Made by a program: the position numbers and the translations under genes
Notes under the pieces: model-generated
Seen by the model: the letters and a program-made list of their open reading frames with translations, nothing else
What the model was told of the DNA's origin: nothing
Database searches by the model: none
Shown: one piece after another, positions 23,704 through 35,819 of the stretch
Layout of the letters: the number at the start of each line of letters is the position of its first letter
How positions within the stretch are numbered: position 1 is the first letter of the stretch
Assembly: GCA_004802705.1 (NCBI GenBank)
Contig: SGPL01000065.1
Span: 26,244 to 90,243 of the forward strand
Length of the DNA stretch: 64,000 nt
Source of the DNA: Bondarzewia mesenterica
Taxonomy: Eukaryota; Basidiomycota; Agaricomycetes; Russulales; Bondarzewiaceae
Direction: 5' to 3'

Positions 23704-25998
23704 GACGGTCGAAAGGCTGGAGAGACGGGCTGGAGAGAGAGGGAGGATGTGAGTGGACTTTTTATAGTAGACGTTGGGATGCATGTACGAAAAAACAGAC
23801 TGACAGGGACTGGGACCCTATGGTAGGGGAAGGGGTATATGTGTACTCCTGGAGAGGCATGACCTGGCGACGAGCGACGGGCGGGGAGGTGGTGTTGGAG
23901 GTGGAGAGATCTAGGGGAGATCTGGGCATAGGAAAGGAACGAGGAGGTCGAGGAGCCGGATAACCAGTTGGGGTGGCATAAGGCCCATTTCGGTAACGAG
24001 GGCGCTGTTGAGGTGGACCGTCATCGTGCACGAATCAGGAGCGCTTCTTCGCCCAGCAAAGGCAAACACTCTCCCCTTCGATCTTCGCTCCTTCCATGTC
24101 GCTCCTCCGGCAGCTGGTCCGCCGTGCATCAGCGCCAGCTCCGGGTCGGCCCACCGTGTTTCAAGTCAGACACACAAAGTCAGCCAGTTCTAAAAAATCC
24201 TGTCCCGACTCGCGTGCACGCTGTTCGTCCAACCGCGCCGCGATTTCTGACACACTTCCCCTCAGCCTGAAATGGGCGCCGGATCCTTCCGGGTTTCCCA
24301 GCGATGTCCACGCTTGCTAGTCCAAACCCTACGGTCGCGATCGGCGTGCGATCACAAGGGCCGCCTGCACAGCAGTCATCGCCATCCTCTGCGCTCGATC
24401 TCGCTCGATCCCCGATCCCGTCCCAGATGCCCGTGCCGACGTCCTCTGCACATCAGCCGTGTCAGTCGTCGCTGCAAGTCAACCGCCCTCCCCCCCGACA
24501 ATCGCTACGTTATTTCTATTGTTTCAGAGTTCGCATTTTTTCTGATGAAACCCGACCCACGCATTCGATGCTGAGAGCGTTGACAACAACGGCCGACTAG
24601 CCCGGGACACTAACTATTTTCAGCCGTCCTCCCTCGACACGTTGAGCTTGAGCGTCCCGCTGTCCGATCGTCGAGGACAAGAAAGTAAGACTTTCGGAAA
24701 CAGCTACCGTCGTGAAGAACTCATCTTCACTCTTCGGGAGCGCGATGAAGGCGTTCGCGATCCCCATGACCGATCGCGAACGTACGGCAGTTCATGTCAG
24801 GGGACAGGAGACGTCCAAGGCCCTGAACAGAAGGAGATTAAAAACACGACAGGTATCGTACGGAACCTACGTGATATCCGAATCTGTTTTCGAGGGTTTG
24901 AGGCACGAGCGGAACAATATCCATCTGGAGAAATGCACCGAGCGAGAAAGAAGCTCCAGAAGACGCTTCCGGTGCGCAGTTCTGTCCGAAGAGGTAAGAC
25001 CTGTGTGGTGTGGAGAGTACCTATGTCAGTAATCACTGCACTGAAAGAAGAAGACAAACAGGGGGAGAAAAGGAAAACAGCGTCAGAGACGACTTCTATG
25101 TGTCCGTGCATTTGGACCCCTGTTTTACGATGGTAAGGTATTGAACACAAGCACCCACAGTTGCCGCATTTGGTCGAGGAACAGTTGCAAGTTTTTTGAT
25201 GCATGCGAAGGTCGTGCCACACGACAGACCGTCTCGTCAGGGTCCAAGGCAGACTGAAATTTGACTGATGACAATTCGGACCTGTTGGACGTTAGGCCAA
25301 ATATGTCCGAAGAATGAGACTTACAAAAAATGACGACAGGGTAGCATGGCAGAGATTTTTTTTTTCATACCCCATAGGTATGACATTAAGCCGAACACGC
25401 AATCAGATACATAGCGGACGAGATGCCATGGATCAAGCGCCGATGGCTTTCTATTGAATAACAACATCAGCCGGTGGCACTGATTTTCTTGCATCGGTAG
25501 AAGAATAATGTGGGGAATTGAGAGCATATAGACGTGCATCGAGATGGAACCGAAGTATACGGGCGCGGCAAATATAATCAGAGAAATTTTTTTGCCGATG
25601 CATAGAGTCAGATCATCTGGGCAAAATTTATTAGGAACGCGCGTGGAGTTTTAAAAGATGCTGCTACAATTTGAAGGAAGAGACGGTTACATACAGGTTG
25701 CCGGAGGAAACTCAATCGCAACCTGCTCCCGACATAACGCGCGAACTTGAGCAAGTTAGGCGTGCTGCGATGGACGCCGTTTCGGCTTTGTCGTCAGTTT
25801 CAGAGCTGCCAGCTACTGCTCGTGGATAGGGCGGAAGGAGCTGAGAGCTGTACATGTCAACAAACTAGACTTTTCGCCCCGGTTCCGGTCGCGCTAATTG
25901 GCACACAGCAGCGTGACCGCTGACGCGCGTCCTGAAGGCCTGACTCCTCGCGCGTCTCGACTTTGTGAATTTCGCGCCACACTTGCACTTGGTACCCC
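23704..25998. other. intergenic between divergent zinc-finger and PPG1 genes
   Basis: 2.3 kb. The Pro-rich minus-strand segment at 24031-23765 may be an unannotated 5' exon of the zinc-finger gene. A plus-strand stretch at 24642-25136 starts with TTG and has no recognisable content. The sequence TGACGCGCGTCC about 80 bp before PPG1 is MluI-box-like. Nothing else is supported. Confidence 0.3.
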
Positions 25999-27354
25999 AT
26001 GGCGCCTTTCGACCTGGACGCATGTATAGAGCAGCTCCTGCGCAAACAACTCCTGCACGAGGCTTTGCTCCGCGAGATATGCGAAAAGACGAAGGAGGTC
26101 CTCATGCGAGAGTCGAATGTCGTCCATGTCAGCGCGCCCGTGACTGTGGTCGGTGACATCCATGGGTGCGCACCTTCCTGACATACGCACAACTTGACCT
26201 CGATCGTTAATCGACTCTCAAGTCAGTTTTATGACCTCTTAGAGATATTTCGCATCGGCGGTTACGCTCCCCACACCAATTACTTGTTTCTCGGTGCGTG
26301 CGCTCCCTTCGCCGAGTTCTCACATGGGTTTGACTCCATTCTGCAGGCGATTACGTTGACCGAGGACTCTTCAGCGTCGAGACCATATCCCTTCTCACGT
26401 GTCTCAAGCTACGATATCCCGACAGAGTGCAGCTGATACGCGGAAACCACGAGTCGAGAGCGGTCACCCAGGTGCGGGAATGGACGGCCCTTCTCATGAA
26501 TGTTGCGGCGCCTGACAGCGTTACAGACGTACGGGTTCTACACCGAATGCGTCCGTAAATACGGAACCTCAAGAGTTTGGACGTATTTCACCGACATGTT
26601 CGACTTCTTGACATTGTCCGTTGTCATTGATGACAGAATCTTTTGCGTGCACGGTGGTGAGTGAATGTCGGTGTGCCTATTCTTAGCATTCGTCCTATTT
26701 TTTTTTGTCACATGTAGGTTTGTCGCCATCAATACACTCCATAGACCAGATAAAGGTCGTCGACCGATTTCGAGGTAAGCTAGGAAATTGACACACGACA
26801 CACACTTCACTCGGCTTACGAACGCATTCAGAAATCCCGCACGAGGGCCCCATGGCTGACCTTGTGTGGTCAGACCCAGACGCAGAAAAAGAAGATTTCG
26901 CGATATCACCTAGGTCCGTCTCGCGCAAGAGTCCAGTTCTAACATGACCGAAATGCTCATCGCGCGACGCAGAGGGGCGGGCTACACGTTTGGCTCCGGC
27001 GTCGTGCACAAGTTTCTTGAAACGAACAGCATGTCTCATATCCTCCGCGCACACCAGCTGTGCATGGAAGGCTACGCATCCCTATTCGACAATCATCTGT
27101 CGACGGTATGGTCGGCTCCAAATTATTGCTACCGATGTGGCAACTCGGCAAGCATACTGGAAGTGGGTCCTGGGGGAACTATGTATTTCAACGTTTTCGA
27201 GGCCGCGCCGGAGAACGAAAGGGACGGCCCAATGCATCAGGCCGCCCAGAACGCTGGCGGAAAGGTGAGTCATTCGATACCCATGACACCGGAACCTGTA
27301 TGAGACTAAAATCCGTGGGCTTTCTTTCCATAGCTACCTGAATACTTTTTATAG
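25999..27354 (+). CDS. PPG1: serine/threonine protein phosphatase, PP2A-like, PPG1 type
   Basis: A metal-dependent PPP-family catalytic subunit, probably cytosolic. Eight exons. The catalytic motifs are all present across introns: [50 protein letters not shown] and [13 protein letters not shown]. Between them are [20 protein letters not shown] and [12 protein letters not shown]. The tail LPEYFL keeps the C-terminal Tyr-Phe-Leu that carries methylation in PP2A relatives. The N-terminus ([14 protein letters not shown], then [14 protein letters not shown]) resembles yeast PPG1 more than SIT4/PP6 or PP4. In yeast, PPG1 is linked to glycogen accumulation and to Far-complex functions; a role here is inference from the family. 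The start at 25999 is the first ATG in frame and sits directly before the conserved N-terminus. Confidence 0.9.
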
Positions 27355-27901
27355 TCTGGCTAATGTATTGATACCTATCACGACTGTTTATGATTGTCCT
27401 GCAAGATTTTTTTGGACTCGAGGCCTGTTGGACAGCAATCGATGTTCTGCTGTCGAATACCGGATACTTGGCTGGACCACGGTGATGCTTCCCATGCAGT
27501 AACGAGCAGGGTAACATTGTAAGGACAGATGACCTGCGAAGTATGATCCGGTGGGAATATCTCAAATGGCACGTCCACATGTCTTACTTCACAACATGTA
27601 TTTTGCTGCACGAGACCCAACGCAGTGACCGAGATTAATTTTTGGAGAGTAACAACCAACCATGACTGCTGCTGTTACTGAGGCCCTGTTCGGCTGCCGG
27701 TCAGGTTTGGCTTGGCTACCTGCCAAAATCGTAGCAACAGGCCCCGGGGCAGTTAGGATCACTGGCGCTGGGTACGAATTTCGCAGGCCAGCCCAATCAA
27801 ACCCAACCTAGCAGGGCAGCCGAACAAGAACCTCTTAGCTAGTGATGGGTATTCTGTCCGCTTATCTGCCCTTGCGAATGACGGCTGCCGGCAGTACCAA
27901 T
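27355..27901. other. intergenic containing a small inverted-repeat element
   Basis: It lies between the convergent 3' ends of PPG1 and the CRAL-TRIO gene. Apart from the inverted-repeat element at 27680-27834 nothing is recognised. Confidence 0.4.
27680..27834. mobile_element. MITE-like element with terminal inverted repeats
   Basis: 155 bp bounded by inverted repeats. The left end is GAGGCCCTGTTCGGCTGCC; the right end read on the other strand is GAGGTTCTTGTTCGGCTGCC. Similarity continues imperfectly inward (CAGGTTTGGCTTGG against TAGGTTGGGTTTGATTGG). There is no coding capacity. The end sequence resembles ends common in hAT and PIF/Harbinger MITEs, but no clear target duplication is visible, so the superfamily is open. 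Confidence 0.55.
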
Positions 27902-29392
27902 CTACCGAGTTAGATGTCGTCTTCTATTCGCTATCCTCACGATACATGACGCCAGGAGAAGTAGGAGACTCAAGGTGATTGATGTCTTCCACCTCTCCCA
28001 CCAGAGGACCGCAAGTGTCCGGACTAGGTCCCGTTTACGTTGACGTCCATGATGCAGATGTGGTACGAATGAACCTGAGCGTGAGGACGTGGGCATGACG
28101 GGGTAGCCGAAGAACGGGTTGTAGCGAGACCTAGGAGAGATTTGGGTAGCAGCGGCCGGTTTAGGGTGAGAATATCGTGGCGGATAATCAGAGTCAGTCC
28201 TCGGAGGTACCGCAGGAGATGAAGGATTGGCAGGTACGCCTAAGATATTTGGTAGATCCTTTAGCAGAGGAAGTCGGCCCCCGTAATCTAATGAACGTGG
28301 TAAGCCGTGAGGATGGGAACAGAAGCGGACATTTCATGTACCTTGCGGAAGTGAAGAGAGTGGAACGACGTCATATAAAGCCTCCATGGATGGAAAGAAT
28401 ACTTTGGATAGAGCGTTCTCGGGAAGAACGCGCCTTCGAAGACACACGGTTGGGTTCTCTGACTAATGCGTAAGACAGGTGGGCTCACTTGGCGAAGTTC
28501 CAAAGACCTGCATGAGTCCATGTATAATTGATCATGAATACTGAAGAACGAGAAATCATGTCAGGAGGAGTGCTAGAAAAATGGAGCCATTGTCTGCACC
28601 TGCACCCAAAAGCCCTGGGAAGCGAGGGACAATTTCTCGGATATACCACCCCAGAAGATCAACATTCTGAAAAGTGTTATTAGCCATAGTATGCCATAGT
28701 AGTGAGATACGTGAAAGGGAACTAGGGCGTGTCAGGCGTACCATACTTCGCAAGGAAACATTTGTCATGTCGATTATAATGATATATTGCAGAACAGGAT
28801 ATTCCGAACAGTCTCGGAGAGAGGAATTGATGTCTTGAAGGTGAGCACGGAGATTTTCTATGACGTACAACAGGTAGTCTTTGATAGAGTCGGAAAAATC
28901 GTTCAGGGAGGCAGGGCGGAGGATAAGGATGGGTCGATCAAGTACGTCGTGTGCAGGCGGGGGGAGGCAGTAGAGAAGGTCCGCCGGTCCATACGTAGAC
29001 GGAATTACAGGTAGGTTAGTTATCCGCCAGAGCAACGTCGTGCGCATTGTCTCCAATGCAAAAGAACAAGTGAATCTGTGCCTCTAGAGTGCGATTAACC
29101 TCGACTTCCTGCGGTCGTGTGATGATGATGTTTACCTTGAGCATACGGAAAATAGAGCCTGGAGAAGAGCCTCAGAGACGCAGGTTGAATGAGAATGAGC
29201 TGCTTACCGACGTCCGTGAGCCACGCGTTTTGCCATTCTCGTGTCCTCATCGTTGAGTTCCAATTCATCCACAACATTGGGCAAGATTTGCTCCCGGAGT
29301 TTTGTTTGAAAGTCCGAGAGCAGTTCCAAGTTCTCGAAGTAAAGCAGCTTCAGCTGGTCATGATCAAAGCGAAGTGGAGTAGAAATGTCCAT
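27902..29392 (-). CDS. CRAL-TRIO (SEC14-like) lipid-binding protein with C-terminal membrane anchor; apparent frameshift
   Basis: A SEC14-type protein, expected to bind or exchange a hydrophobic ligand such as a phospholipid. The first exon starts at 29392 (MDISTPLRFDHDQL, context GCCATGG). Later exons give SIFRMLKRHRFTCSFALETM, then RTTLLWRITNLPVIP, PPPAHDVLDRPILIL, a helical segment, NVDLLGWYIREIVPRFPGLL, AVFMINYTWTHAGLWNFAK, and VLPENALSKVFFPSMEALYD. These follow the CRAL-TRIO lobe in order. The last exon adds a Pro-rich linker and a hydrophobic helix (ITLSLLLLLASCIV) capped by basic residues, so the protein is probably tail-anchored. At about 29226 the frame shifts by one base between DEDTRMAKR and WLTDVG, both family-like. 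This is either a consensus error or a young null allele. Confidence 0.75.
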
Positions 29393-30108
29393 GGCGAGAC
29401 ACAAGTCACAACTTCATTCATAATGTCAGACGCTGTACTGGGTGTGCTGAAGACACCTTGCAGGGAAGCATGTGATAGTTTGATGGGGCCTTTCCAGCGT
29501 GGTTAGGGTTTATTGATATGGTCTGCTTACGTTTCCGTGTCTTCTTGACAGCGTGAGCTACTCAGCTGGGGACATCATCTATCATGATCGTTTTTCCACT
29601 TTCGATGCGGATAGCTCATCAACTGAGTACCCGTTCAGCCCGAATTCAAAATTTGCGGTCCTCTGGCTCAGTGCTTAATGTTTAACATACGACGTTGTCG
29701 GATCTGTTCTAAGGCCATACCGAACTGGGTCATTCGGTTCTCAGATCTCCTAGTTTGAACTTGATCTCAGGTCTTCTTCGAGCTCGAGCTCGAACGTTCT
29801 CAACCAGAGAATTTAACCTCCAACGCATCTTCTACGGTTAAATGGTATGCACGAGCGCCCACTGTATTGAGCTTACCCATGTGATACTGGGAATTACTGG
29901 TCTTATAATAGGAAGATGAGATGGCTTGAACAATCATCCGTGGGCTTGAGGGGGACGATCCCCGAGTCCTGACCGTAACTGTCTTCAGCCGTGCGATAAG
30001 TAGCAGCCGAGTCCGACTGATATCACTCTTATTTATATAAATGAAAGGGGGGAAATGGTATGCCGACACCTTGTCGCCTTTTTTCAGTTGTCCTCACACT
30101 GCTTCGAT
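29393..30108. other. intergenic between divergent genes
   Basis: It should contain the promoters of the CRAL-TRIO gene and the monooxygenase gene. A CGAGCTCGAGCTCGAACG run near 29780 is the only notable short pattern. No gene is seen. Confidence 0.35.
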
Positions 30109-31890
30109 ATGCAGGGGTCTTCACTTTCTTCGCATCAAGCTCAAACTATAACCGTAAGAAATATGCCATGTTTCTATCTGATCCAATCTTTGACAGCATG
30201 CATCCTGGCACAGGAAGGAGATCTTCGAGAACATGGCAAGGCCTCGTTGTCTCTGAATATAGTCATCGTGGGATGTGGTATTGGTGGTCTGGCTGCCGCT
30301 CACTGCTTAGGTCGAGCTGGGCATAATATCACACTCTTGGAGCAATCCCCAGTCATTGGTGAAGTAGGGGCTGGAATCCAGGTCACTCCTAACGTCTCCC
30401 GTTTATTGATTCGTTGGGGAGTTGGCGATCGCCTTGATAAGCAGGGCATACGGCCGCTAGGATTTTCATTTCGGAGATGTGAGTGTCCTGTAAACTCACC
30501 TTTGTTGTGCCAGTACTGATTTTTTATGACGTAGATCAGGATGGAGAAGAGGTGGGGTGGTCTGCCTTGGGCGAGCAAATGACAAAGGACCATGGAGCAC
30601 CTTACTATCACCTTCACGTTTGTTCTGCCGTCATTTAAAAATTGAGCATATTTCTGATATAGTTTTACAGCGTGCCGAACTTCATGGAGCGTTGTCTGAA
30701 CTTGCGCTTTCCTACGCAACCTTCCGTCTCAACTCTCGCGTAGTGTCTATCGATCCATCAGTGCCAACCTTAACTCTGCAAACAGGAGAAGTGATTACCG
30801 CAGACCTGATCATTGCGGCCGATGGCGTACGGAGTATGATCCGAGAAGTAGTCGTTGGTGGACCTGACAAACCGATTCCAACGGGAGATGCTGCATATCG
30901 AGCCATCATCCCTACGGCGGAAATGGCTGAGGATCCAGAGTTAAAGCCTTTCCTCGACAAACCGCAGATGAATGCATGGATGGGTCCCAACAAGCACGTC
31001 ATGATGTATAAAATTGTCTGTACCGCATCTTCCCATCAGCCACGAAAGTCACGTCTGACGAGATGGATGTAGCGGTCTACAGAATGCAATCTGGTGTTGT
31101 GCCATCCAGACAGAGGCGCCACAGAGTCATGGACGGCGGAGGGAAATGTCGACAAGATGCGAGAGGAGTATAAAGATTTCGAACCTCGGTCCGTGGCTTT
31201 TCACGATCTGCTACCTTTCACTGATCCAACGGCCGCAGGGTCCAAAAAATATTGGCCTTGGTACCCCAGACTATGGTCTGGAGACTGATGGACCGTGAAC
31301 CGTTGAGCAAATGGATACACAAAGATGGCAGAGTAGCGCTGATGGGTGATGCTTGCCATCCCATGCTCGTGAGTTTGATTAAGCTTCATCCTTTTGCCAA
31401 GAATCCCGACCGATTCCCTCAGCCTTATCGAGCTCAAGGCGCCGCTATGGCCGTAAGTGTCGTTGCCTTTTTTCCTTTTTTGATATCCGCGTCACTATCT
31501 TATCCCACGTAGATCGAGGATGCTGCCGTTCTGGGCGTCCTGTTCTCGCATCTATCAGACTATTCTCAGATTCATCCCTTCCTTTCGGCCTATGAGAGCA
31601 TTCGTTACCCTAGGACGACAAGCACTCAGCTTTCCTCTCGACTCAATCAGCGTATTTACCACTATGAAGATGGGCCCGAACAAGAGGCACGCGATGCATC
31701 CATGCGCGAGGCCATGTTGCGGGCGTTGGGAAAAGCTGGGGCCGAGATAGTTCCTTCGGATAACTCTGGGAACGCGAATCAGTGGGCGGACAAGCGGAAG
31801 AATATAGAGCAATTCAGTTATGACGCAGAGTTGGAGGCGGAGAAGTGGTGGCGGCAGAACGGGGATGCTCTTTTGTCATCTGCGAAGTGA
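30109..31890 (+). CDS. FAD-dependent monooxygenase, salicylate hydroxylase-like
   Basis: An aromatic-ring or related hydroxylase of the FAD_binding_3 group using NAD(P)H and O2. Visible motifs: the Rossmann dinucleotide-binding start NIVIVGCGIGGLAAAHCLGR with an acidic strand end (LLEQSP); GAGIQVTPNVSRLL; the DG region ADLIIAADGVRSMIRE; and the FAD-contacting GDACHPMLPYRAQGAAMAIE, assembled across two introns. The C-terminal part (EQEARDASMREAML, then NANQWADKRKNIEQFSYDAE) matches fungal salicylate-hydroxylase-like proteins. At least six introns, some with GTCCGT donors. The exact start is uncertain: ATGs at 30055 and 30109 are in frame, and an in-frame intron at about 30153-30213 is possible. 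I chose 30109. Substrate is unknown; no neighbouring biosynthetic cluster is present. Confidence 0.85.
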
Positions 31891-32315
31891 TCCTCGGGCC
31901 TTAGGAAGGAGATAACGAAGCACAGGGTGTGTACTTGCAAATTCTATGTACGACGATGTACTTTTAGCATGATCCATCACGTTAACGTTCTTGTCATATG
32001 CCTGACGATTTTTTCTTATTCTATTGTGTTCCTAGAACTTCTGTGCAATGTTATGTTGATTTCTTCTTCGAAAGGTGACTGTCAGCGATGGAATATCAAC
32101 TCGAACTGGACTGGTGACGGGCCTCCCAAGCATGCGAAATCGACTGACAAGATGTGTCAGAAGCCAGACCAGTCGTACCGAGGAACGTGTAGTCTTGAAC
32201 TAGATTTCAGGGTGGTGTTCAGTCGTAATCGCCACTGCGAACATTATATATTTTCTAGCAACTTCCCCTTTACGCATCTCCCCACCCTCGTAAGTGCAGT
32301 TGAAGATTGACCAGC
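31891..32315. other. intergenic
   Basis: 3' end of the monooxygenase gene and promoter of the next plus-strand gene. No gene or repeat recognised. Confidence 0.35.
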
Positions 32316-33228
32316 ATGCCTCCATCCTTCTATGTCGACAGTATTGCCGACGACAATGACGCTGGCCATCATTCCTTAGGTTCTTCCTATAGCATTATAG
32401 CCCCTCAGACCGATGAGTCTTCCTGCGCCTACCTCAGTGGTCCTGGTCATCGTTCTTCTCGCACCGGTTGTGGAAATCTCAGCAATCTCTTGCGTTATCA
32501 ACCAATTCAAGACCAGTCCCCGCTTATACAGGAGACACGCCCCTCACGACAATCTCTTCCGGTGGATGTACTCCATGAGAAGATTTTGCCAGCACATGTC
32601 CATGGTGACCAGCGACATCGCTACACATCCCTCCCTACTATCGATGCTCCCGATCTTTTAAAGCACTCCCCCGATCGTGAAATCAGAATGGCTGACTATT
32701 CTCCTCCAATTGATTCACAATGTTCACCTCATATACCCGAGCGGCCTCTGCGACCACGCTTCCCTCACGTAGACAGCGAGTTCATTCGTCGCGGCTCTGG
32801 AGGTTCGCCTCTCTTTGAGAAACATCAGAGGCTGCAGGCAGAGTTGGAGGATGACGGTTACACACCTCGCGACTCCGGCGAGGAAGGACTTCCGCACGGT
32901 ATATCTTCATGGGCATGGCCGGCACCAACAGATACTCGCCCACGGAAGGATGCAGCAGAGACGGAGAAGGTCGATATGGACGATTTTGGAGGTATGGAAG
33001 CAGAGGTGAAGCAAAAGTCGGAACTCGAACTTATTCTCAAATCTCTAGGCGTCCAGAATTCTGATGACAGTGCGTTGAGATTAACTAACGCTGATAATGT
33101 TGCGACTGACATGTTCGATGGTAGATTCGGACCGCTCGTACTACGGTTCAATCATAGATTCCGAGGCTTCGTGGTCGGATGATGAGGGTATGGGTGATCA
33201 GGGCAAAATATCTGGAAGGCATACTTAG
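32316..33228 (+). CDS. hypothetical disordered protein
   Basis: I do not recognise this protein. The first exon is open from the ATG at 32316 (MPPSFYVDSIADD) and is joined through a textbook intron at 33070-33124 (GTGCGT donor, CTAAC branch-like site, TAG acceptor) to a second exon ending DSEASWSDDEGMGDQGK. The product is rich in Ser, Asp, Pro, Arg and His, with no membrane segment or folded domain. A conserved-looking stretch, KQKSELELILKSLGVQ, lies before the intron and could be a short helical docking motif. It lies between the monooxygenase and RKM4 on the same strand, but the spacing gives no sign of co-transcription. Confidence 0.55.
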
Positions 33229-33483
33229 GATACCAAATGCCCATTCTCTAGAGACAATAACCTTGTTGATCGGGCATTAGCTCAAATAAGTGATTTCAAG
33301 ACACAAACCAGCTGCATCACGATCCTCTGATAACCGCGTCAGCGCGCCTGTCGTGAACGCGTCCATCACATGACCCACGTGCTTCGGATTTTTGCCCAGG
33401 CCAATTTTTGGGAATTTCTTGCAACTTGGAGTAAGGTTTGAGAGACCCGAGTGCGTCTCTTCTGTCTGTGTCCTTACTATTCG
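33229..33483 (+). promoter_or_regulatory. RKM4 upstream region with ACGCGTCCATCACA motif
   Basis: At 33357-33370, about 115 bp before the RKM4 start, lies ACGCGTCCATCACA, followed by ATGACCCACGTG. The first part (ACGCGT, MluI box, plus a TGACGG/TGATGG-like half site on the other strand) recurs twice upstream of CCT6. Confidence 0.4.
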
Positions 33484-35449
33484 ATGGGAATGGATCCTTT
33501 AATATCCTGGTTTAGGAGTCATGGGGGAGCCTTTGACGACTCTGCGATGGGTTTCAGCTCCATTAAAGGTCAAGGATGGGGTGCTGTCGCACTCCGCGAT
33601 CTTTCGGTAGGTCGACCAGACTCTCGACCTTCCTCCATTTTTGCATTGCTCCCGGATCATGCATCTACATGCACCCCGAAGCCCAAGATATTGACCTGCT
33701 GGATATAGGAAGGGCATGTTTTGTTCACTATACCTCGGGATCTCACGCTCTCCACCCATACATGTACTCTGCCAGAACTCTTCGGACACTCAGAGTGGCA
33801 GAAATACAATCTCCACACGGGATGGGCGGGACTGATGCTTTGTATGATGTGGGAAGAGGCCCAAGGAAGTTCCTCGAAGTGGTCCGAATATTTGGGTATG
33901 TACATCACTGATCATGCGCGTATGTGAGTTTCATGCGTGTGTGGTTATCTCCCTTAGCCTTTCTGCCGACAGCATTTGATACGCCTATGTTCTGGAGTGA
34001 GAGTGATCTTGAGGAGCTGAAAGGGACTTCTATGGTAGGTCTGTCGCCTTGAAATCTCCATTAACTACTATCCCTGACGTGAAGGGAGCAGACAAAATAG
34101 GGAGAGATGGTGCTGAAAACGACTACCGCGAGAAAGTGATTCCGGCCCTGCGAGTCAGTCCTTACCAATTAACATTGCGACAATCAAACTGATTCAACTA
34201 TAGAGTAGGCCAGATCTTTTTGGCGCCGATCCATCTACTCGATTTTATTCGCTCGCGAATTATCATCTCATGGGCAGTCGAATACTGTCTAGGAGCTTCC
34301 TTGTGGAAAAATGGGACGGAAAAGATGAGGAGGATGATACCGAAGGGCCTGATAACACGACTTCAATGGACATGGATGTCGATGAGCCGCCTGCCGTATC
34401 TATACCTGCCGCCGAAGGAGGCACAGAGACGGAGGAAGAACCTTTGCTAGACGGGAAAGACTCAGATTCCGACGACGAGAACGATCCAACAGATATTGCC
34501 ATGGTCCCAATGGCTGACATGCTGAATGCACGGTACGAAAGTGAAAACGTACGCATTCCATTCAATGTCTTTCGTCCGGTCGCGATTGACAGATCCATCA
34601 GGCGAAGTTGTTCTACGAGCAACGTGATCTTCGTATGGTGACGACGAAAGCCATATCAACCGGCGAGCAGATCGTAGGTTTCGTTCTGTTCTCCTGCCTT
34701 GCTTTGTCTTAACCGCTTGACAAGCGTAGTGGAACACATATGGTGACCCGCCAAACTCAGATCTGCTACGTCGTTATGGGCATGTGGATCTGATTCCTCT
34801 CGCAGAAGGCGGGCTAGGAAACCCCGCAGACATTGTTGACATCCGTGCAGACATTGTTGTCAACAGTGTCTCCGAGCTTGGGCTCAGCCAATCACCGCAA
34901 TCTAGTGCTGAACGCGTAGACTGGTGGCTGGAGGAGTGTGATGACGAGTAAGAGAACCATTCATCGCTGCTTTCGTCCTTGCTGAATCGGGTCCCTGTTA
35001 TAGTGGTTTCGTTTTAGAGATGAACTACGAGCTTCCAAACGAGCTCATCTCGTTCGTGCGGCTGCTGCTGCTTCCTGTTTCTGAATGGAGTAAGATTAGA
35101 GTCAAAAGCAGATTACCCAAAGCAAAGATCGACGACAAAATTCTGTCCGTCGCAATCAACGTGCTGAAGAGGCGCATAGCCGAGTATTCTACTACTTACG
35201 AGGTGAGGTCATATCGTGCTAATTTTCGTTCACGTCATGTTCATGTCCACCCAGGAAGACGAAAGACTTCTTTCCGAGAATTCGGTTGCCTCTGGATTGT
35301 CTACCAACAAGAGGCACTCGGTTATCGTTCGGCTGGGTGAAAAGCGTATCTTGCGTGGTGCGCTATCGAAGGTACAAGAGAGATTGGAGTCTGCGACTTC
35401 TTCCGCTGCCGGAGTAAAAGAGCAGAGTAAAAAAAAGGAAAATGGATGA
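33484..35449 (+). CDS. RKM4: SET-domain protein-lysine methyltransferase, RKM4/SETD6 type
   Basis: It is likely to monomethylate a lysine on a ribosomal protein (yeast Rkm4 acts on Rpl42) using S-adenosylmethionine; cytosol or nucleus. Features in order: FSSIKGQGWGAVALRDLSEG, the SET N-terminal GWGA and LF-IPRDL elements; TGWAGLMLCMMWEEAQGSSS; RPDLFGADPSTRFYSLAN; an acidic low-complexity insert (DEEDDTEG to DSDDEND); then the SET core MVPMADMLNARYESENAKLF, ISTGEQIWNTYGDPPNSDLL and RRYGHVD. It ends with the Rubisco-LSMT-type C-terminal domain and a Lys-rich tail. The NTYG and ADMLNA elements match RKM4 relatives. Several introns are needed; all joins give canonical GT-AG ends. The start at 33484 (MGMDPLISWF) is the first good ATG; 33490 is the alternative. 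Confidence 0.85.
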
Positions 35450-35819
35450 AAGCGGGGAAAAGAGCGGAAACAAACGGAAGATCAAGCGGTGACCTAGAAT
35501 ACCTGATCTTTATAGTTACAGTGGTTGAATGCGATGCACTGTAACAGAGTGCCTAGAAATGGTATCGAACGCCTATCACATCTGGTTGATCCACTACAGA
35601 ATTCCTTAGAAGTGGTTGACGCTTAGTTCTCGAATGATATGGGCGTTATCGAAACAACAAGGGGCATGATTTGAGTCCTCAGGAGAAATGCTGTGGGGAA
35701 GGCGCTCACCCGACCCGCCGGTCTATAAATCATGGCGCGCAAGAAGAACAACACGACAAACAACATTCAAGACTGGCACTTCTAATAATTGCTGGAGATG
35801 GACTATACATGCAGTGGGA
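35450..35819. other. intergenic between convergent genes
   Basis: Convergent 3' ends of RKM4 and the complex I subunit gene. No gene recognised. Confidence 0.4.

Noticed and set aside
23765..24031. Start of the zinc-finger protein at 24031
   Set aside because: That codon is GTG and a stop lies just upstream. The segment may be an exon but cannot be given a start.
24642..25136. Plus-strand 164-codon frame upstream of PPG1
   Set aside because: Begins with TTG, has no recognisable domain or splice context, and frames overlap on both strands.
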